From Oikopleura dioica (Eukaryota > Chordata > Appendicularia > Copelata > Oikopleuridae), in contig OU015570.1 in assembly GCA_907165135.1 (NCBI GenBank), positions 2,073,525 through 2,137,524 of the forward strand: DNA of 64,000 bases, read 5' to 3'. Position numbers and translations under genes: made by a program. Below the pieces are notes generated by a model that saw only the letters and a program-made list of their open reading frames with translations, was not told the DNA's origin and made no database searches. Position 1 is the first letter of the stretch; each line of letters starts with the position of its first letter. Shown piece by piece: positions 11,720-22,344 of this stretch.

Positions 11720-12918
11720 CTAATTGTAATAATTGTTGATTCGCTGAACACTGCTCTTGTGCTCCAAGCTTCCGTCCCAGTTGATTGGAGTGGTCGTAGT
11801 CGAATTCTGGGTCATGTCGAGCAAGCCTTCCCCTCCAAGGATTTTGACTCGGTGTGTGGTCACGACCTGGAGCTGGAACTTGTTTTTGCTGACGGCGGAT
11901 GGATTGTCGGCGCACGCAATCTTCAACGACGGCTTGAAGTTCAAGAGCCGGTGATGATTGGTCTTGGCGAGGCCGCTGACAAAGGCGCGCTCGGGGTTAT
12001 CACGCACAAAGAGAGCATCGACATCGTCCTTAAAATAAAAGTCAGAAACAGCGCCCATGTCTAAACTTACCGCGAGACCAAAGTTAGCGCTTGGCGGCGG
12101 TGGGGGAGGCTTGGCTTGAGCACTCGCCATTGCTTCTCGGGCGCTTTCGGCTTCGTTGAGAGCCTTGGCATTTTCGGCGAGCAGTCGCTGGCGGTCGGCT
12201 CGCGGCGGAGGTTGTGGACGTTTAGGTGCAACGCTGAATCGAACAAACTGCTCTGCGAGAGCGTCCAGGTCGTCGTCGTCGTCGCGCTAAACAAGAGTTT
12301 AGAGTTTTGTAATACAAGTTTTGTAACACAAGTTTTTGCACAATTTACCTTTTTGTAAGCAGCAGCAGGGCGCCCACAAGATCCAAATAGTCCACGACCT
12401 CGTCCGCGGTTCGTATTGCGGAATTGATGCCGGTATTTTGGCTGCTCGTCTTCGCTGGAGTCGCTGAGCTTTCGCGGATCCTTAATGCTCCGTTTGAAGT
12501 TGAACTTTGACTTTGTTCACTAGAAAGGGGGCACTACCTGGCGATCTCCGCAATGTCCGATGACGCTGAGCGACGGCGCGTCGATGAGAGACTCTGGCGG
12601 CGTAATGTTCTTGCGCTCCCGTACGGGCTCACGTGCGAGCCGCCGCCCTCGGATGAAAACTTTGTGCTTCGGCTCCCGTACGGGCTCCCGTACAGCATCG
12701 GCATCAGGCGGCGGTGGTGGTGGCTTGTGAAGCGGCGGAGGCGGCTTGCTTGGCGGAGCAAACTCTGCTGGTGTCTTGAGAGTTCGCGGCGGTGGAGGCT
12801 TGCTTGGTGGGTCGATTCTGGCGTAAAATTTTTCTGGATCGTGGGACTGAATCGTAGACTCTTCAGTGACCGTTGAAAGATCGGTCTTGCCAATCATTTT
12901 TTCGGCCGATTTCGACAT
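11720..12918 (-). CDS. Intact four-exon gene: Pro-rich/RG-motif protein of 345 aa
   Basis: Exons 12918-12538, 12480-12349, 12286-12071 and 12028-11720 are 381, 132, 216 and 309 nt. All junctions are phase 0, introns are 57, 62 and 42 bp, and the sum is exactly 346 codons, so the gene is intact. Order: Ser/Lys N-terminus, poly-proline blocks (KPPPP, HKPPPPPP), basic REPVREP repeat, an RG-rich patch (NRGRGRG), an acidic run of five Asp, a helical segment, another poly-proline, and a globular end of about 110 residues. RG and poly-proline modules suggest RNA and SH3/EVH1-type contacts. The family is unknown. Upstream, 12919-13232 is A-rich with repeats of the type GAAAGCTAAACGA and no gene. Confidence 0.72.
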
Positions 12919-13232
12919 CCTTAAATTTTTTATTTTTCACACTAGCTCCAAATAAAAGGGATAGAAATTTGAAAACAGGGTTAAAAGAAAGAGAAGCTAC
13001 ATGAGAAGTGATGAGGCTAACAGAGTATAAAGCTAACGGAGTATAAAGCTAAACGAAAAGAAAGCTAAACGAAAGAAAGGATAAACGATGGGAAATTAAC
13101 GAGGTCGAGGTCAGATAAAGCTTGAGTGATGAAATGAACAGCTGAAGATGGGGCGATTTTAACCAGGGACAAATGTACAGGGAGATGCCAATTCATGGAA
13201 GAATAATTTGGAGGAGTTTTCGGGCGATCGTT

Positions 13233-14250
13233 TTACCAAAGGGCTCGGAAGGCGGCGGCAAGCGATCCTTGAATTTTAATTTTAGTTTCAATTTAAGTTA
13301 CAATCAATTTTTAACTTACCGACAACCATGTCGAAAAAGAGCTCGCCCTTGTAGTCGCCGTCGGATTCGTCGAAGCCAAAGGACTCGAAGACGACATCCA
13401 TGCCAGAGCCAAAGTCGCCAGAGCCGAAATCTTCATCGTCGTAGAGGATGTAGTCGGTGGCGGTCAGGTTGGTGGCGGTCAAGTTGGCGGCGGCGGCGGT
13501 CGAGTTGGCGACGATTGTGGAGTTGGTGGTGGCGGCGTTGACGAGGTCAAAAGAGTCGTAGCCAAAATCCATCTCGTTGAAAGAAATTGACAAGTTTCCG
13601 GCGGGTGGCGCTACATGATTTTTAAGCGCAATTGCGCCAAAATAAACTAACCAATCACGCTGCGCGCGAAGCGTCCGCCAAGGCATCGTCGTCGAGCCGG
13701 AAAGACCATTAGGATCAATATCATGCAGGCCAGGGAGAAGACGCAGCCAACGAAGAACCAGCAGAAGATGAGCAAGTTGTTTACTCGCTAGAATAAAAGT
13801 TAGATTTACTCTTAAATTTTTTGTTAAAGCTAGTACTTACTCGGAAGCCTGAGAGGTGAGCCACAACTGTAAACTTTTCGACCGATATCTCCTGATGGTC
13901 CAAAAGCGAGATAAACAGCCGTCGCGGATCAGGGCGTCGAGAGACGATCGGAGGCATTCGCTGAAAATGCTCAGCGTTTGCCTGGAGCGAGTCGCAAAGG
14001 TGGTTAACCATTGACGGATTCGAAACGCCCAGCTCTTCGTCTCCAATGGAGGCAGTGGACTCGCTGCTATTTTTTTAAATTAACTGCTGTATTATAATAA
14101 TTATGAAAATTATATATAAAATCATATTTATAAAACTTACGGTGCAACAACCATGGCGGGGTAGGGGTAGCAAAAGGCTCTCTTGATCTTTCGACGCAAG
14201 CGCGAAACCGAATTTTCCAGGTTGGAAATGTTCACGCTTAAAGTGCACAT
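13233..14250 (-). CDS. Intact five-exon gene: single-pass membrane protein of 265 aa
   Basis: Exons 14250-14141, 14066-13841, 13787-13652, 13610-13320 and 13267-13233 sum to 798 nt (266 codons). Phases 2, 0, 1 and 1 all match, which strongly supports the model. Introns are 74, 53, 41 and 52 bp. The protein starts with a short heptad-like basic helix, then a soluble domain of about 100 residues. A membrane segment follows (NNLLIFCWFFVGCVFSLACMI) with ARRRC on its C-terminal side. The tail is rich in NST/NLT sequons and acidic DFGSGDFGSG. The positive charge after the segment argues for N-out topology, while the sequon-rich tail argues the opposite. No family recognised. Confidence 0.7.
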
Positions 14251-14559
14251 GTTAGTGAGCCGCCAAATTATCAAAGGCAGAAGAGAGGGCAAAGAGTCAA
14301 AGGCGCCACAGAAATGATAACAGTCGGCACAGGCTTTCTCTTAATCGGCAGTTTTCTCTCAGCAGAATTTGACCTTGGGAACATCCGGTCTTTGATAAAC
14401 ATCGGAATGTGGCCTTTTTTCGTAATTTGGTATTCGGGCGCCATCAAGAAACGAACCCAAACCAAATCTCGAAAATACAAATCTGACGAAATGTTTTAAA
14501 AAGGGAAATCTTGAACCTAGATTTGAATTTTAAAAGATGCATTATGGCTCTTGGAATTT

Positions 14560-14830
14560 TGATTTTTGCAAGCTTGCTTTTTGCAAACTTGCTCTTTTGA
14601 AAGTTTTTGAAGATTTTAAAACGGCTCTTTTGAAAGTTTTCGAGTCGACTCTTTGGAACATTTTAAAACGACTCTTTGCAAGTTTTCGAGACGACTCTTT
14701 GCAAGTTTTCGAGACAGCTCTTTTGGAAGTTTTCGAGGCAGTTCTTTTGGGAATTTTGACGCAGCTCTTTTGAAAATTTCGACGCGGCTCTTTGGGAAGG
14801 TTTTCGAGGCAGCTCTTTTGGAAAGTTGAC
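14560..14830 (+). repeat. Imperfect tandem repeat, about 25-38 bp units
   Basis: Repeats of the form CGACTCTTTGCAAGTTTTCGAGA and close variants run through the gap between two - strand genes. The rest of the gap (14830-15110) repeats TCTAGCTCTATTTTCGCTCCG-like units. Long frames here are simply repeat translations, so I do not call a gene in 14251-15129. Confidence 0.75.
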
Positions 14831-15129
14831 CCTTTCGCACAGTTTCAAGCTCTATTTTCGCTCCGTTTCTAGCTCTATTATCTAGCTCTATTTTCGCTCC
14901 GTTTTCTAGCTCGAATTTCCGCTTTAGCTCTAGTTTTGGCTCAATTTTCAACACTAGATTTTTGCTCCGTTTTCTACTTTTACTCAACTATTTGCTCCAA
15001 CTCTCTCGACCGCTCGACTCAGAAATGCAAGACTCGTAAATGCAATCAATATCAAATAAATCGGTTGCATTTTATATTAAAGATAAATTGAATTTATTTT
15101 GAAAACAGACTCCCGTGGAGATAAATCCG

Positions 15130-15926
15130 TTAGTTTCGTCGCTGCAGAACAATATTGTTCTTGAAGGCGGTCACACGCCCATTTTCGTCTTTGACGAGGA
15201 TCAACGCCCTTACTTCTCCATTCGCCAATTCCTCGCGAAAGTTGTTGTGGTTGAGGTAGATCTCGGCGATGTTGTTCTTGAGGGCGACCAGCTGCTTTTG
15301 GAAGGGGGTCGCGTCGGCCGGAGCTAAATTATTAAATTAAAGCATTTGATGATAAATTTACCTTTGTGGGGCGGCTCGACGTAGTTTTCGATGCGAAAGA
15401 TTCGCGGAGTGTTGAATTCGGTGGGCCGGCCCAAAGTTCCATCCCGTCGGTATGCCCGAAGGACAATGTTGCCCTGCTCGCCAATCTGACCGTTGTCGTC
15501 GGAGCGGAGCTCGGTGTAGGTGCCGTTGTCGTTGGTGGAGTTGCCGTTGGTGGAGTTGCCGTTGGTGGAGTTGCCGCTGCCGTTGAGGACGGTGGCGTTG
15601 GGAGAAGGGCCGGTGCCAGTGGCGTTGAGGGGCTCGACGCCAGAAATGGCGCTCACGTTGGCGCCGCCAACAAAAACGCTCTCGTCGGGAGCAACAACGC
15701 TGCCGCCAGGTACGGTGACGACAGATCGGTTGGCCGGGGTGGCTGGCGCGACGATGGTTGTTTCGCCAGGGTCGGCGCCAACATCGACTTCGTCAAAGAC
15801 GGTGACGATGGAGCCGTTGAAGGTATTGCCGGTGCCGTTGGGAGAGGACGAGTTGCCGTTGGAGGAGGAGGAGTTGCCGTTGGAGGAGGAGTTGCCGTTG
15901 GAAGAGGAGGAGTTGCCGTTGGATTA
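15130..15926 (-). CDS. Asn-glycosylation-rich protein, 5' truncated
   Basis: Exons about 15926-15362 and 15323-15130 join in frame (AAAG|CT) over a 38 bp intron ending in TTTAG. The first exon has SNGNSSS and NSTNGNSTN repeats with more than ten N-x-S/T sequons. The second is a compact domain with repeated FKNNI elements and ends in a basic stop-adjacent tail. This is what a secreted or surface-exposed domain would look like. The frame is closed by a TAA immediately upstream of the SNGN repeat and there is no ATG, so the start has been lost or lies in an exon beyond about 15930, where the cluster ends. Family unknown. Confidence 0.5.
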
Positions 15927-16129
15927 TGAAAGAAAAACCACTTAATGACCCTAAGTTTTTACTCTTCTTCTTCAACCTCGCGAACAAGCTCAGCTTGCGC
16001 CCAAAAAGAAGTTAATTTAATCGTTAATTGATTCCTTTTTTAGAAAAAATGATCGCTAATTAATACAACTTTGAAAAAAAGTCCGGAAATTTGGACAATG
16101 GTCGATTTTGTAGTGTCCCACTAAGATGC

Positions 16130-16423
16130 CTTAAGGATATAGCCTTGAATATTGAACTTTCGTAGCGCCGAATCCCTGTTACAAATTTATTCATTTTTCA
16201 AAGAAACCCTACCTAAAATACAGCGTAGATTTCGAAAATTCCTTTATTTTTAGTACTTTCTATAGTGTTTATACCTAAAAATCGACTTCAAAATAAAACA
16301 GACCATTGTTCTCTGAAAATTCCCATTAAAAAGGTAAATCTGGATTGATGATATGAAAGATTGAAGCCTTATCTCCAATCTAGCGGTGGATTTTGTAAAA
16401 ATATTGAAGATTATGGCTTCTAG
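16130..16423. repeat. Left arm of a split foldback repeat
   Basis: The reverse complement of this stretch is found at about 40404-40698 with about 95% identity by eye. It ends at GGCTTCTAG, exactly where the LTR element begins. The arm continues on the other side of that element (40193 onward). So one foldback element was cut at CTAG by the retrotransposon. Sequence from 15930 to 16129 is AT-rich and holds no gene. Confidence 0.8.
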
Positions 16424-16761
16424 TGTTGTAATATGCTTCCTCATTTATGACTTCTATGTACTAAGCTAAGTTCCTGCTAAGTAAGCATACTACTTTTGTA
16501 TTGACGGTAATTCGGTGTTTATTTGTGATTCTGGGGCAAGGCCAGAATGAGGAAAATGGGCATGGTCAGGCACTTTTATAGGAGCGCTCGCTCACAAGTC
16601 TCACTTCGAGTTCGACTTTATTTCTGAGCTGCAGTTCCGAGTTGAGTGATGAGCTCGCGCTTCGCAGTTGGTGCTCGCGCTCGCCCCTCAGCTTCGGATT
16701 CTGTGAGCTTGGCTCGAGACTCAACTTTCGTTTTTGTAATCATAAGTTATGGACCATAACA
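16424..16761 (-). repeat. 3' LTR of the giant element
   Basis: 338 bp, identical by eye to 39855-40192. It holds TTTTATAGG (about 16575) and a GC-rich stretch of GCTCGCGCTCGCCCC type. The CTAG duplication lies at 16420-16423. Confidence 0.9.
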
Positions 16762-16774
16762 CTTTTCCCCCCTT
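16762..16774 (-). other. Polypurine tract of the giant element
   Basis: On the minus strand AAGGGGGGAAAAG abuts the TGTTATGG start of the 3' LTR. That is the usual place for the plus-strand primer of reverse transcription. Confidence 0.75.
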
Positions 16775-16798
16775 GCTGGCAAAATAAAATTGAGTTCA

Positions 16799-17003
16799 GG
16801 TTACAGCTACAGTAAGGTTTAACGATGAGCTTCAGTAAAAATTAACGTTGAGCTACAGTAAGGTTTAACGTTGAGCTACAGAGAAGATTTACCTTGAGCT
16901 ACAGTGAGGTTTAACGTTGAGCTACAGTAAAATTAGACGTTGAGCTACAGTGAAGTTTTTCGTTGAGCTACAGTAAGGTTTAACTTTGAGCTACAGTAAG
17001 AGG
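16799..17003 (-). repeat. About nine copies of a 22-23 bp tandem repeat
   Basis: The unit is GTTGAGCTACAGTAAGGTTTAA with small changes. It sits between the RING ORF and the polypurine tract, in the 3' untranslated part of the element. A stray copy of GTTGAACTACAG lies near 17982. Confidence 0.85.
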
Positions 17004-17134
17004 TAAAAAGTTCTTAGTCGAAAAATTTGAAGGGCTGTTGCTGCTGTGTGAGGTCTTCTTCCCACCTATTCTTCCCCTCCTTCAGCCAGTGTCGTTGAGC
17101 TACGTTTGTGTCAGGATGTAAAAACACTAGTTTC

Positions 17135-17662
17135 TTACTTGAAGTTGTTTTGCTGCAAAGCCATCGTAAGAAATGCCATCCTTGAGCATCGGCAAAGTAT
17201 GCATTTTCTTGTAAGGCGAGCGAATTGTACGGCGCATTCAGGATGAAAGGAGTGAAGACAGCGCAGTGTTACTGTGGGGTTACCCTTTCGACAAATCGGG
17301 CATAAACGGCCGTTTGTATGATTCTCCATGTGTGTGGTAAAGAGACGAAGTCCCATCGAGTCCCAGCAAGCAGAACAATGATCATATTTTTTGCATCGCT
17401 CAAGGAAGCAGTTTATGTGAAGAAAGTGCCCACATTTTGCTTTGATACCCATCTTCATACTTGATTCACAGTCTCGCATTGAACAAATAACGCAGACTTC
17501 GTCAGGGTTTGGCGTTACTATTCGGCATCCTTCGACGAAAACGAACATGAAAGTTGTTGTAACGAGCCAATTGATGGGTGTTTCTTCGGCTTTTCTATTG
17601 ACAGAGCTCGTTCTACCGGCTCTTTCAAGGCGACCACTCGAAAAATCGTTTCTGCTACTCAT
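17135..17662 (-). CDS. Tandem RING-H2 protein (E3-ligase-like), 175 aa
   Basis: ATG at 17662, single exon. Residues about 55-105 form one RING-H2 (CVIC, then CGHFLHINC, then CSAC) and about 115-160 a second (CPIC, then CLHSFHPEC, then CILC), both with the full Cys/His spacing. Before them is a short hydrophobic stretch (WLVTTTFMFVFVEG), possibly a membrane anchor. RING-H2 domains bind two zinc ions and recruit E2 ubiquitin-conjugating enzymes. The ORF lies between the cassette and the 3' LTR, in sense with the retroelement. A late accessory gene that alters host ubiquitylation is a reasonable inference; a captured host gene is the alternative. Confidence 0.75.
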   Translation of the reverse strand: MSSRNDFSSGRLERAGRTSSVNRKAEETPINWLVTTTFMFVFVEGCRIVTPNPDEVCVICSMRDCESSMKMGIKAKCGHFLHINCFLERCKKYDHCSACWDSMGLRLFTTHMENHTNGRLCPICRKGNPTVTLRCLHSFHPECAVQFARLTRKCILCRCSRMAFLTMALQQNNFK

Positions 17663-19699
17663 GATCTGAATCAGAGTTCTAATAGTTTCTGTCAGCTAAC
17701 AATAATGGATGTCTTTAACAGCTGAAAATTTCATCGTTTTAGCTATGTTTCTTCAAAAGAAGAGCTTTTAGCAAAAACTGTATAGAAAGAACTATTACAG
17801 TAAAAATTTAGTTCGCTTTCCGTGAAAAAGCGTTGTTGTTCAGAATTTTGTTTTTAAATGCCGTTAATTCATGTTTTAGAACAGAATCTGAATATATATC
17901 CTTATTTTTTAAAGCTCATCTATCATGGTATTCCTTTTTTTTTTAAGTGAGCCCATAAAATTGAACTTACAGTTAATCTTTAGCGTTGAACTACAGGAGG
18001 ATAGGTTTTATCATAATAACAATCTTCTTTTTGACTTTAACGCGAGTTTTCTTTGTGAAAAGAAACACTCGGCGAAACTTTTAAAAGCGTTGATTCTTTT
18101 AGTTCACATGTTCTGATTTCCATCAGATTTTCGATAAAGACAGACGTAAGCTAAATAATTTCAATTATGAACCGTTATGGGCTTGTTTTTTCAAAGAGGA
18201 AGAAAAAGGGAATGAATGAAAGTACTATTTTAATGAATATTTATCTTAAGGGTACGGCTATCGATTTTGAAAGGGGCTTATTCTGATTGTTGAAAATACT
18301 TTGTCGTTTCCTAAATTTAAGGAGGTTCCGTCAGTTTTTGGTGAATTGAGTCTCGTGCGGACCAAATTTTCGAAAAAATCTGTATTAAGGCTAGTTTTTA
18401 TTAAATTAAATGATCTAAGGGGATAAAGTCCGATAAAGATTATTAATTTTGCGCTTTCCGAAAATCAGGTTCGTGCGGATGAAATTTTGTGGCGACACCC
18501 TTAGTCGATTTTACTTGCTGTTTCGAAAAAGTATCAGACTTTGAATTTACAAAGTCGATTTTCGGCAATATTTGAGATTGCGCTCGAAAGATTTTTTTAT
18601 AAAAATTTCTACCGTCACCTGAGCTACAGTCGAAATTCGTAACGAAGAATTTAAAATCGATTGATTCCAAAGCGGGGGTGGGGTTCCTTAAGTCAGAAAT
18701 TTCCAATAATTGAACATTATTTTCATCAATGGGTATTCTGATTGGTTCCGAGAAACAAAGATCAAGTTAAGCCAATCGATTTAATTGAAACCCGTGATCT
18801 GCGCTAGAATTGACCCTTTCATAGTTATTCGAGCGTTACGGTGGTGTTCTTCACTACTGTTTGCTCCAAATGATTTTATTGGCCGTAAAATTTTGAACTT
18901 CTCGTTTTCCGCCTTGACCTCTTTATTTTTATGGTTTCTGCCTGAGCGCTTCAACCGAGTTTCTGAATTTCAGAATTTCTCATTATAAAAAATCGGTCAA
19001 AAAGAAAGGCCGTGAAAATGATTTTTTCAAAACTAGAGGTTTAAAGAAGAAACGCAAAGAAAGAATAAGATGGAAGACGAATTTTTGAAAACATCTAAAG
19101 TAAGTCGGGAGCAATTCTATTTAAGCGCATTTTCGGACTAAGTAAAATTTAAGGGTTTACATTCCTTTTAGATTTTCCGGATTTGGCATTTTCCGAAAAT
19201 GAAAATTTCACGAATCAAAGATTACAAATTATCTTACTCCAACCTTTAGTTTCATTCAAACTAAAAGGGGCGACTCTAAAATGGCCAATAAGAAATTCAT
19301 TCCATAATTTGGGCTTAAATTTTCTTAAATCCAATGCAACTTAAAACCCAAGAATTTATTTAAAAATCGACCGAACCCAAAGGGTTTTGCGCTCATAATT
19401 AAAGTAAGCCTCCATCTTTAAGGATACCCCTTACAATTTTCCATTGAACTACGACTCCCGATTCGAATCGTCATTTCAAATATTCGGTTCTAGAAGATCA
19501 GCAGGGGACAAGCACTCGAAAGCAAAAATTCTCCAGGTCACGTGACCTTCACGAGTATTATTTTAAATAAATAGAATCGTTTGATAATCCCTAAAACCTG
19601 GAATGAGCAGAAATATTGGGCACTAGTTAAGATTTATGTTACCGTTAATGCGAACTTTTTCTTGGCTTGATTTGGGTGGGTCAAAAGTTATTTACCATT
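17663..19699. other. AT-rich retroelement interior without a supported gene
   Basis: No frame on either strand has coding composition or matching splice phases. The sequence is inside the giant LTR element, downstream (in its own sense) of the cassette, and may be remains of pol or untranslated sequence. I saw no recognisable RT or integrase motif. Confidence 0.6.
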
Positions 19700-20310
19700 G
19701 GTCGAGAAAAATATAATTTTCACCAAAATTTCCAAACTTATTTTTTTGTTTTCTCTATACTCTAGATGTGTTCTAGAGGTCCTAAAACCCCCCTTTCGCC
19801 AGAAAAAACCACGTGAAGCAAAGAAAAAATCGATTTTTCGACTCGAAAACTCGAAAATCGGAAATTTTCACCAGCCCATTACTCATCCTTATCGATGAGT
19901 CAGCATGATGAATCATACCTCATTAGATAGCTCAGAGTCTGAACTTGTACGGACCGTTGAGAAACCGGTGCGGACTTCAACCGGTTGGTCACACGGTAAG
20001 GTTGAAAGTTGGTCAATTTTCCGAAATTTCAAAAAATGCCCATCTTCAAGCGATGATTACTCATACTTCCTGATCACTAATTTTGGCCAGTATATGGCCA
20101 CTTATGGTCGACTTTGGTCAAGTTTGGCCGGAGGACCCCGGAGGACCTCCCTGGTGGAAGACCATCCGCTGGAAGACCAATACTTAGTATTTCAATATAT
20201 GGCTGTGCTCGGCCAATTAATGGCCACGTATGGTCAAATTTGGTCTCGTTAGGCCGAAAGTCCTCCGGAGGACCTCCCTGGTGGAAGACAATCTGCTGGA
20301 AGTCCAAAAT
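19700..20310 (+). repeat. Left terminal inverted repeat of the cassette with subterminal repeats
   Basis: Matches the reverse complement of the right end. Inner part: two copies of a roughly 130 bp unit (about 20090-20310) containing GGACCTCCCTGGTGGAAGAC and ATGGCCACTTATGGTC. Repeated subterminal units are typical transposase or replication-protein binding regions. Apparent frames here are repeat translations. Confidence 0.85.
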
Positions 20311-20965
20311 TAAATAATGAAATAAAATGCTTGCTGGGCTAAGAATTGAAATCTTCGGCAAACTCTGGTCACGAGAACATTAGAATCATATTTTGCGACT
20401 GTTCTAAGTTAAAAAAACATTTATTTCGACAAGAAGAAAAATCAAAACTCATAGAAATAATGAAGTTTGAAAATCGGAGTAGAACTTTGACGTTCCAGGT
20501 CGATCATAAGAACTGGTTCCGTTGTTGGTGTATGAAGAATAGCCGGCTCTCTGGAATCGCTGTCAGCATATCCAATTCCATCGGTACTGATCCCAACTAC
20601 CCAAGAGCTTAGAAAAAGGATGCGCTTTTTTGACTATGTTAAAATCTTATATTTTGAGCTATTAAGGTATCATACATGTTTCTAACATTTCAGCGCAGCC
20701 CAACCTATCGCGCTCTGAAAGTGGAGCTATTTTTCTCAAGATTTTTGTCTCTGTTCGAATTGGAGCTTCGGTAGCTATTGTGATAACGGAATCTTCGGAG
20801 TTACTAAGTCCATTTGGGAATTTTATGACTGACGCTATTTTGCCAAATTTAGCAAAGGAGATCCAGCCCTATATAAGCTCTGCAAGATACGAATTCCCTT
20901 TTTTTTTAAATTTAAATGGATGATTGACGAGATTGAGACTTCACTTAGCCTGCTTTGTGTCGAGC

Positions 20966-21184
20966 CTAGTCCTTATAGTCCCACAGTTCGGGATGGATTT
21001 CAGAGTCTTCACAGATTCGGTTAATTGTTAACTTTGCCTCAGTGAAGATGTTGTTCCGAACTGTAAACTTCCGAGCCGCGGCTATTGAATGAAGTCTACT
21101 ATCATTTCTCTCATTGAGCTCATCGTCGGATGAAATCGATTCAGGATGCGAATAATTATAAAAATCGTCTTCACAACTGCTCAT
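20966..21184 (-). CDS. Small acidic protein, 72 aa
   Basis: ATG at 21184, single exon, stop at 20966. N-terminus Ser/Asp/Glu-rich (SSCEDDF, SSDDELNE), then a basic helix and an acidic end. It is the only likely gene facing the left end of the cassette and is divergent from the TATA-driven gene at 21629, so the two could share a control region. No family recognised. Confidence 0.45.
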   Translation of the reverse strand: MSSCEDDFYNYSHPESISSDDELNERNDSRLHSIAAARKFTVRNNIFTEAKLTINRICEDSEIHPELWDYKD

Positions 21185-21585
21185 TTTTGGTTTTCTCGAA
21201 CTGAAGCTTGAAATTTTTTTTTTGTATTCTATGGCTTTGGCTTCCTTTGTTTCAATAAATGGTCATGGTCAAGGCATTAAAATTCATAAATGCAAAAAAG
21301 ATTCGGATTAAAAATTTTGAAACTTCAACAAATCGAACAACAGACAAACCAGAGCGATAAAGATTAAATGTGAAAAAGAAATTCGAAATTTCTGAAACAA
21401 ATAAATTAAGCTCGCTGTCATAAGGATATGATTTGATGCATGTTTTTCCAAAATTAAGAATCGAGCGCTAGAATTGACGTCAATGCAAATTGCGCGCTTT
21501 GTACAAAAAAATGGATCGCCACGATTGCTTGATTTTAAATTTATGAAAAACTGTAACGGTGCCAAAAAATTATCAATTAGTCGGG

Positions 21586-21593
21586 TATAAAAG
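21586..21593 (+). promoter_or_regulatory. TATA box upstream of the 21629 gene
   Basis: TATAAAAG lies 36 bp before the ATG, with a TCATCATTC initiator-like stretch in between. The spacing implies a very short leader. Confidence 0.7.
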
Positions 21594-21628
21594 GGTGACG
21601 GCTGATTTCTATCTTCATCATTCTAGCA

Positions 21629-22048
21629 ATGGGGCTTAAAGCAATCATTTTCATATTGCTGCTTGCCTCCATCTATCTTATTCAACGTGACAATTTCCGT
21701 ATAGTTAGAGAAACTTACAAAGAAATTTTTGAAAAAGAGAAACCAAATCAGCGAAGTCGAAGAGAAATTGATGACGAAGACTACGCAGAATGGCTTGCCG
21801 TTAGCTCAACACATCCAGCTCCTAGCGAAAAATCACCAAAACCTCATAAGATTCTTCTATCAAATCAATTTTCGCTCAATGGCACGGTTTCAAATCACAA
21901 AATTTATACATTTAGGGAAGGTTCGATATCATTTAAATTGAAGTTTTTTCTTTTTGAGAAAAGACAGGAAATTTCAAAAATCGTTTATTCATCGATATTG
22001 AACTCTAAGAAGTGCTTTACATTCATTTGCATTAAAAATGAAAATTGA
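21629..22048 (+). CDS. Signal-peptide protein with dibasic cleavage-like site, 139 aa
   Basis: ATG follows the TATA box. Residues 1-20 (MGLKAIIFILLLASIYLIQ) are a signal peptide or anchor. RSRR at about residue 46 resembles a furin-type site. The rest is hydrophilic with one NGT sequon and two late Cys. The stop lies 10 nt inside the next gene. Secreted or membrane-exposed by prediction; no family recognised. Confidence 0.6.
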   Translation: MGLKAIIFILLLASIYLIQRDNFRIVRETYKEIFEKEKPNQRSRREIDDEDYAEWLAVSSTHPAPSEKSPKPHKILLSNQFSLNGTVSNHKIYTFREGSISFKLKFFLFEKRQEISKIVYSSILNSKKCFTFICIKNEN

Positions 22049-22344
22049 CACTCCTATACCTGAGACGTCGAAAAATGATGAAAAGGTTTGTTATTTCTGT
22101 TGATATAACGTGCTACCTGAATTTTTAGCTTCTAAAAATACCAACTCTACTCTCAATCATCAGCGAAAAACCCGCGATTTTGGCGAGCTTCTTATTTCAG
22201 CGAACTGAAGATGGTTTAAAACACTGCGCACTCAATACTGGTATTCCATCAGATGTTTACAAACGCGTTCTCAGAATGATTATGGTGGAAAAATGCGCAA
22301 AGGTTACTCATGACTATAAACCTTCTCTTATAAGATTAAGATGA
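22038..22344 (+). CDS. Unknown two-exon protein, 87 aa
   Basis: Exons 22038-22085 and 22129-22344 join in phase 0 across a 43 bp GT...TTTTTAG intron. The second exon is a compact helical domain with a basic end. It overlaps its upstream neighbour by 11 nt in another frame. Its TGA overlaps the next ATG (ATGA at 22341-22344). Family unknown. Confidence 0.6.

Noticed and set aside
14616-14987. Lys/Glu-rich minus frame
   Set aside because: Frame runs through imperfect tandem repeats and has no splice partner; coding character comes from the repeat.
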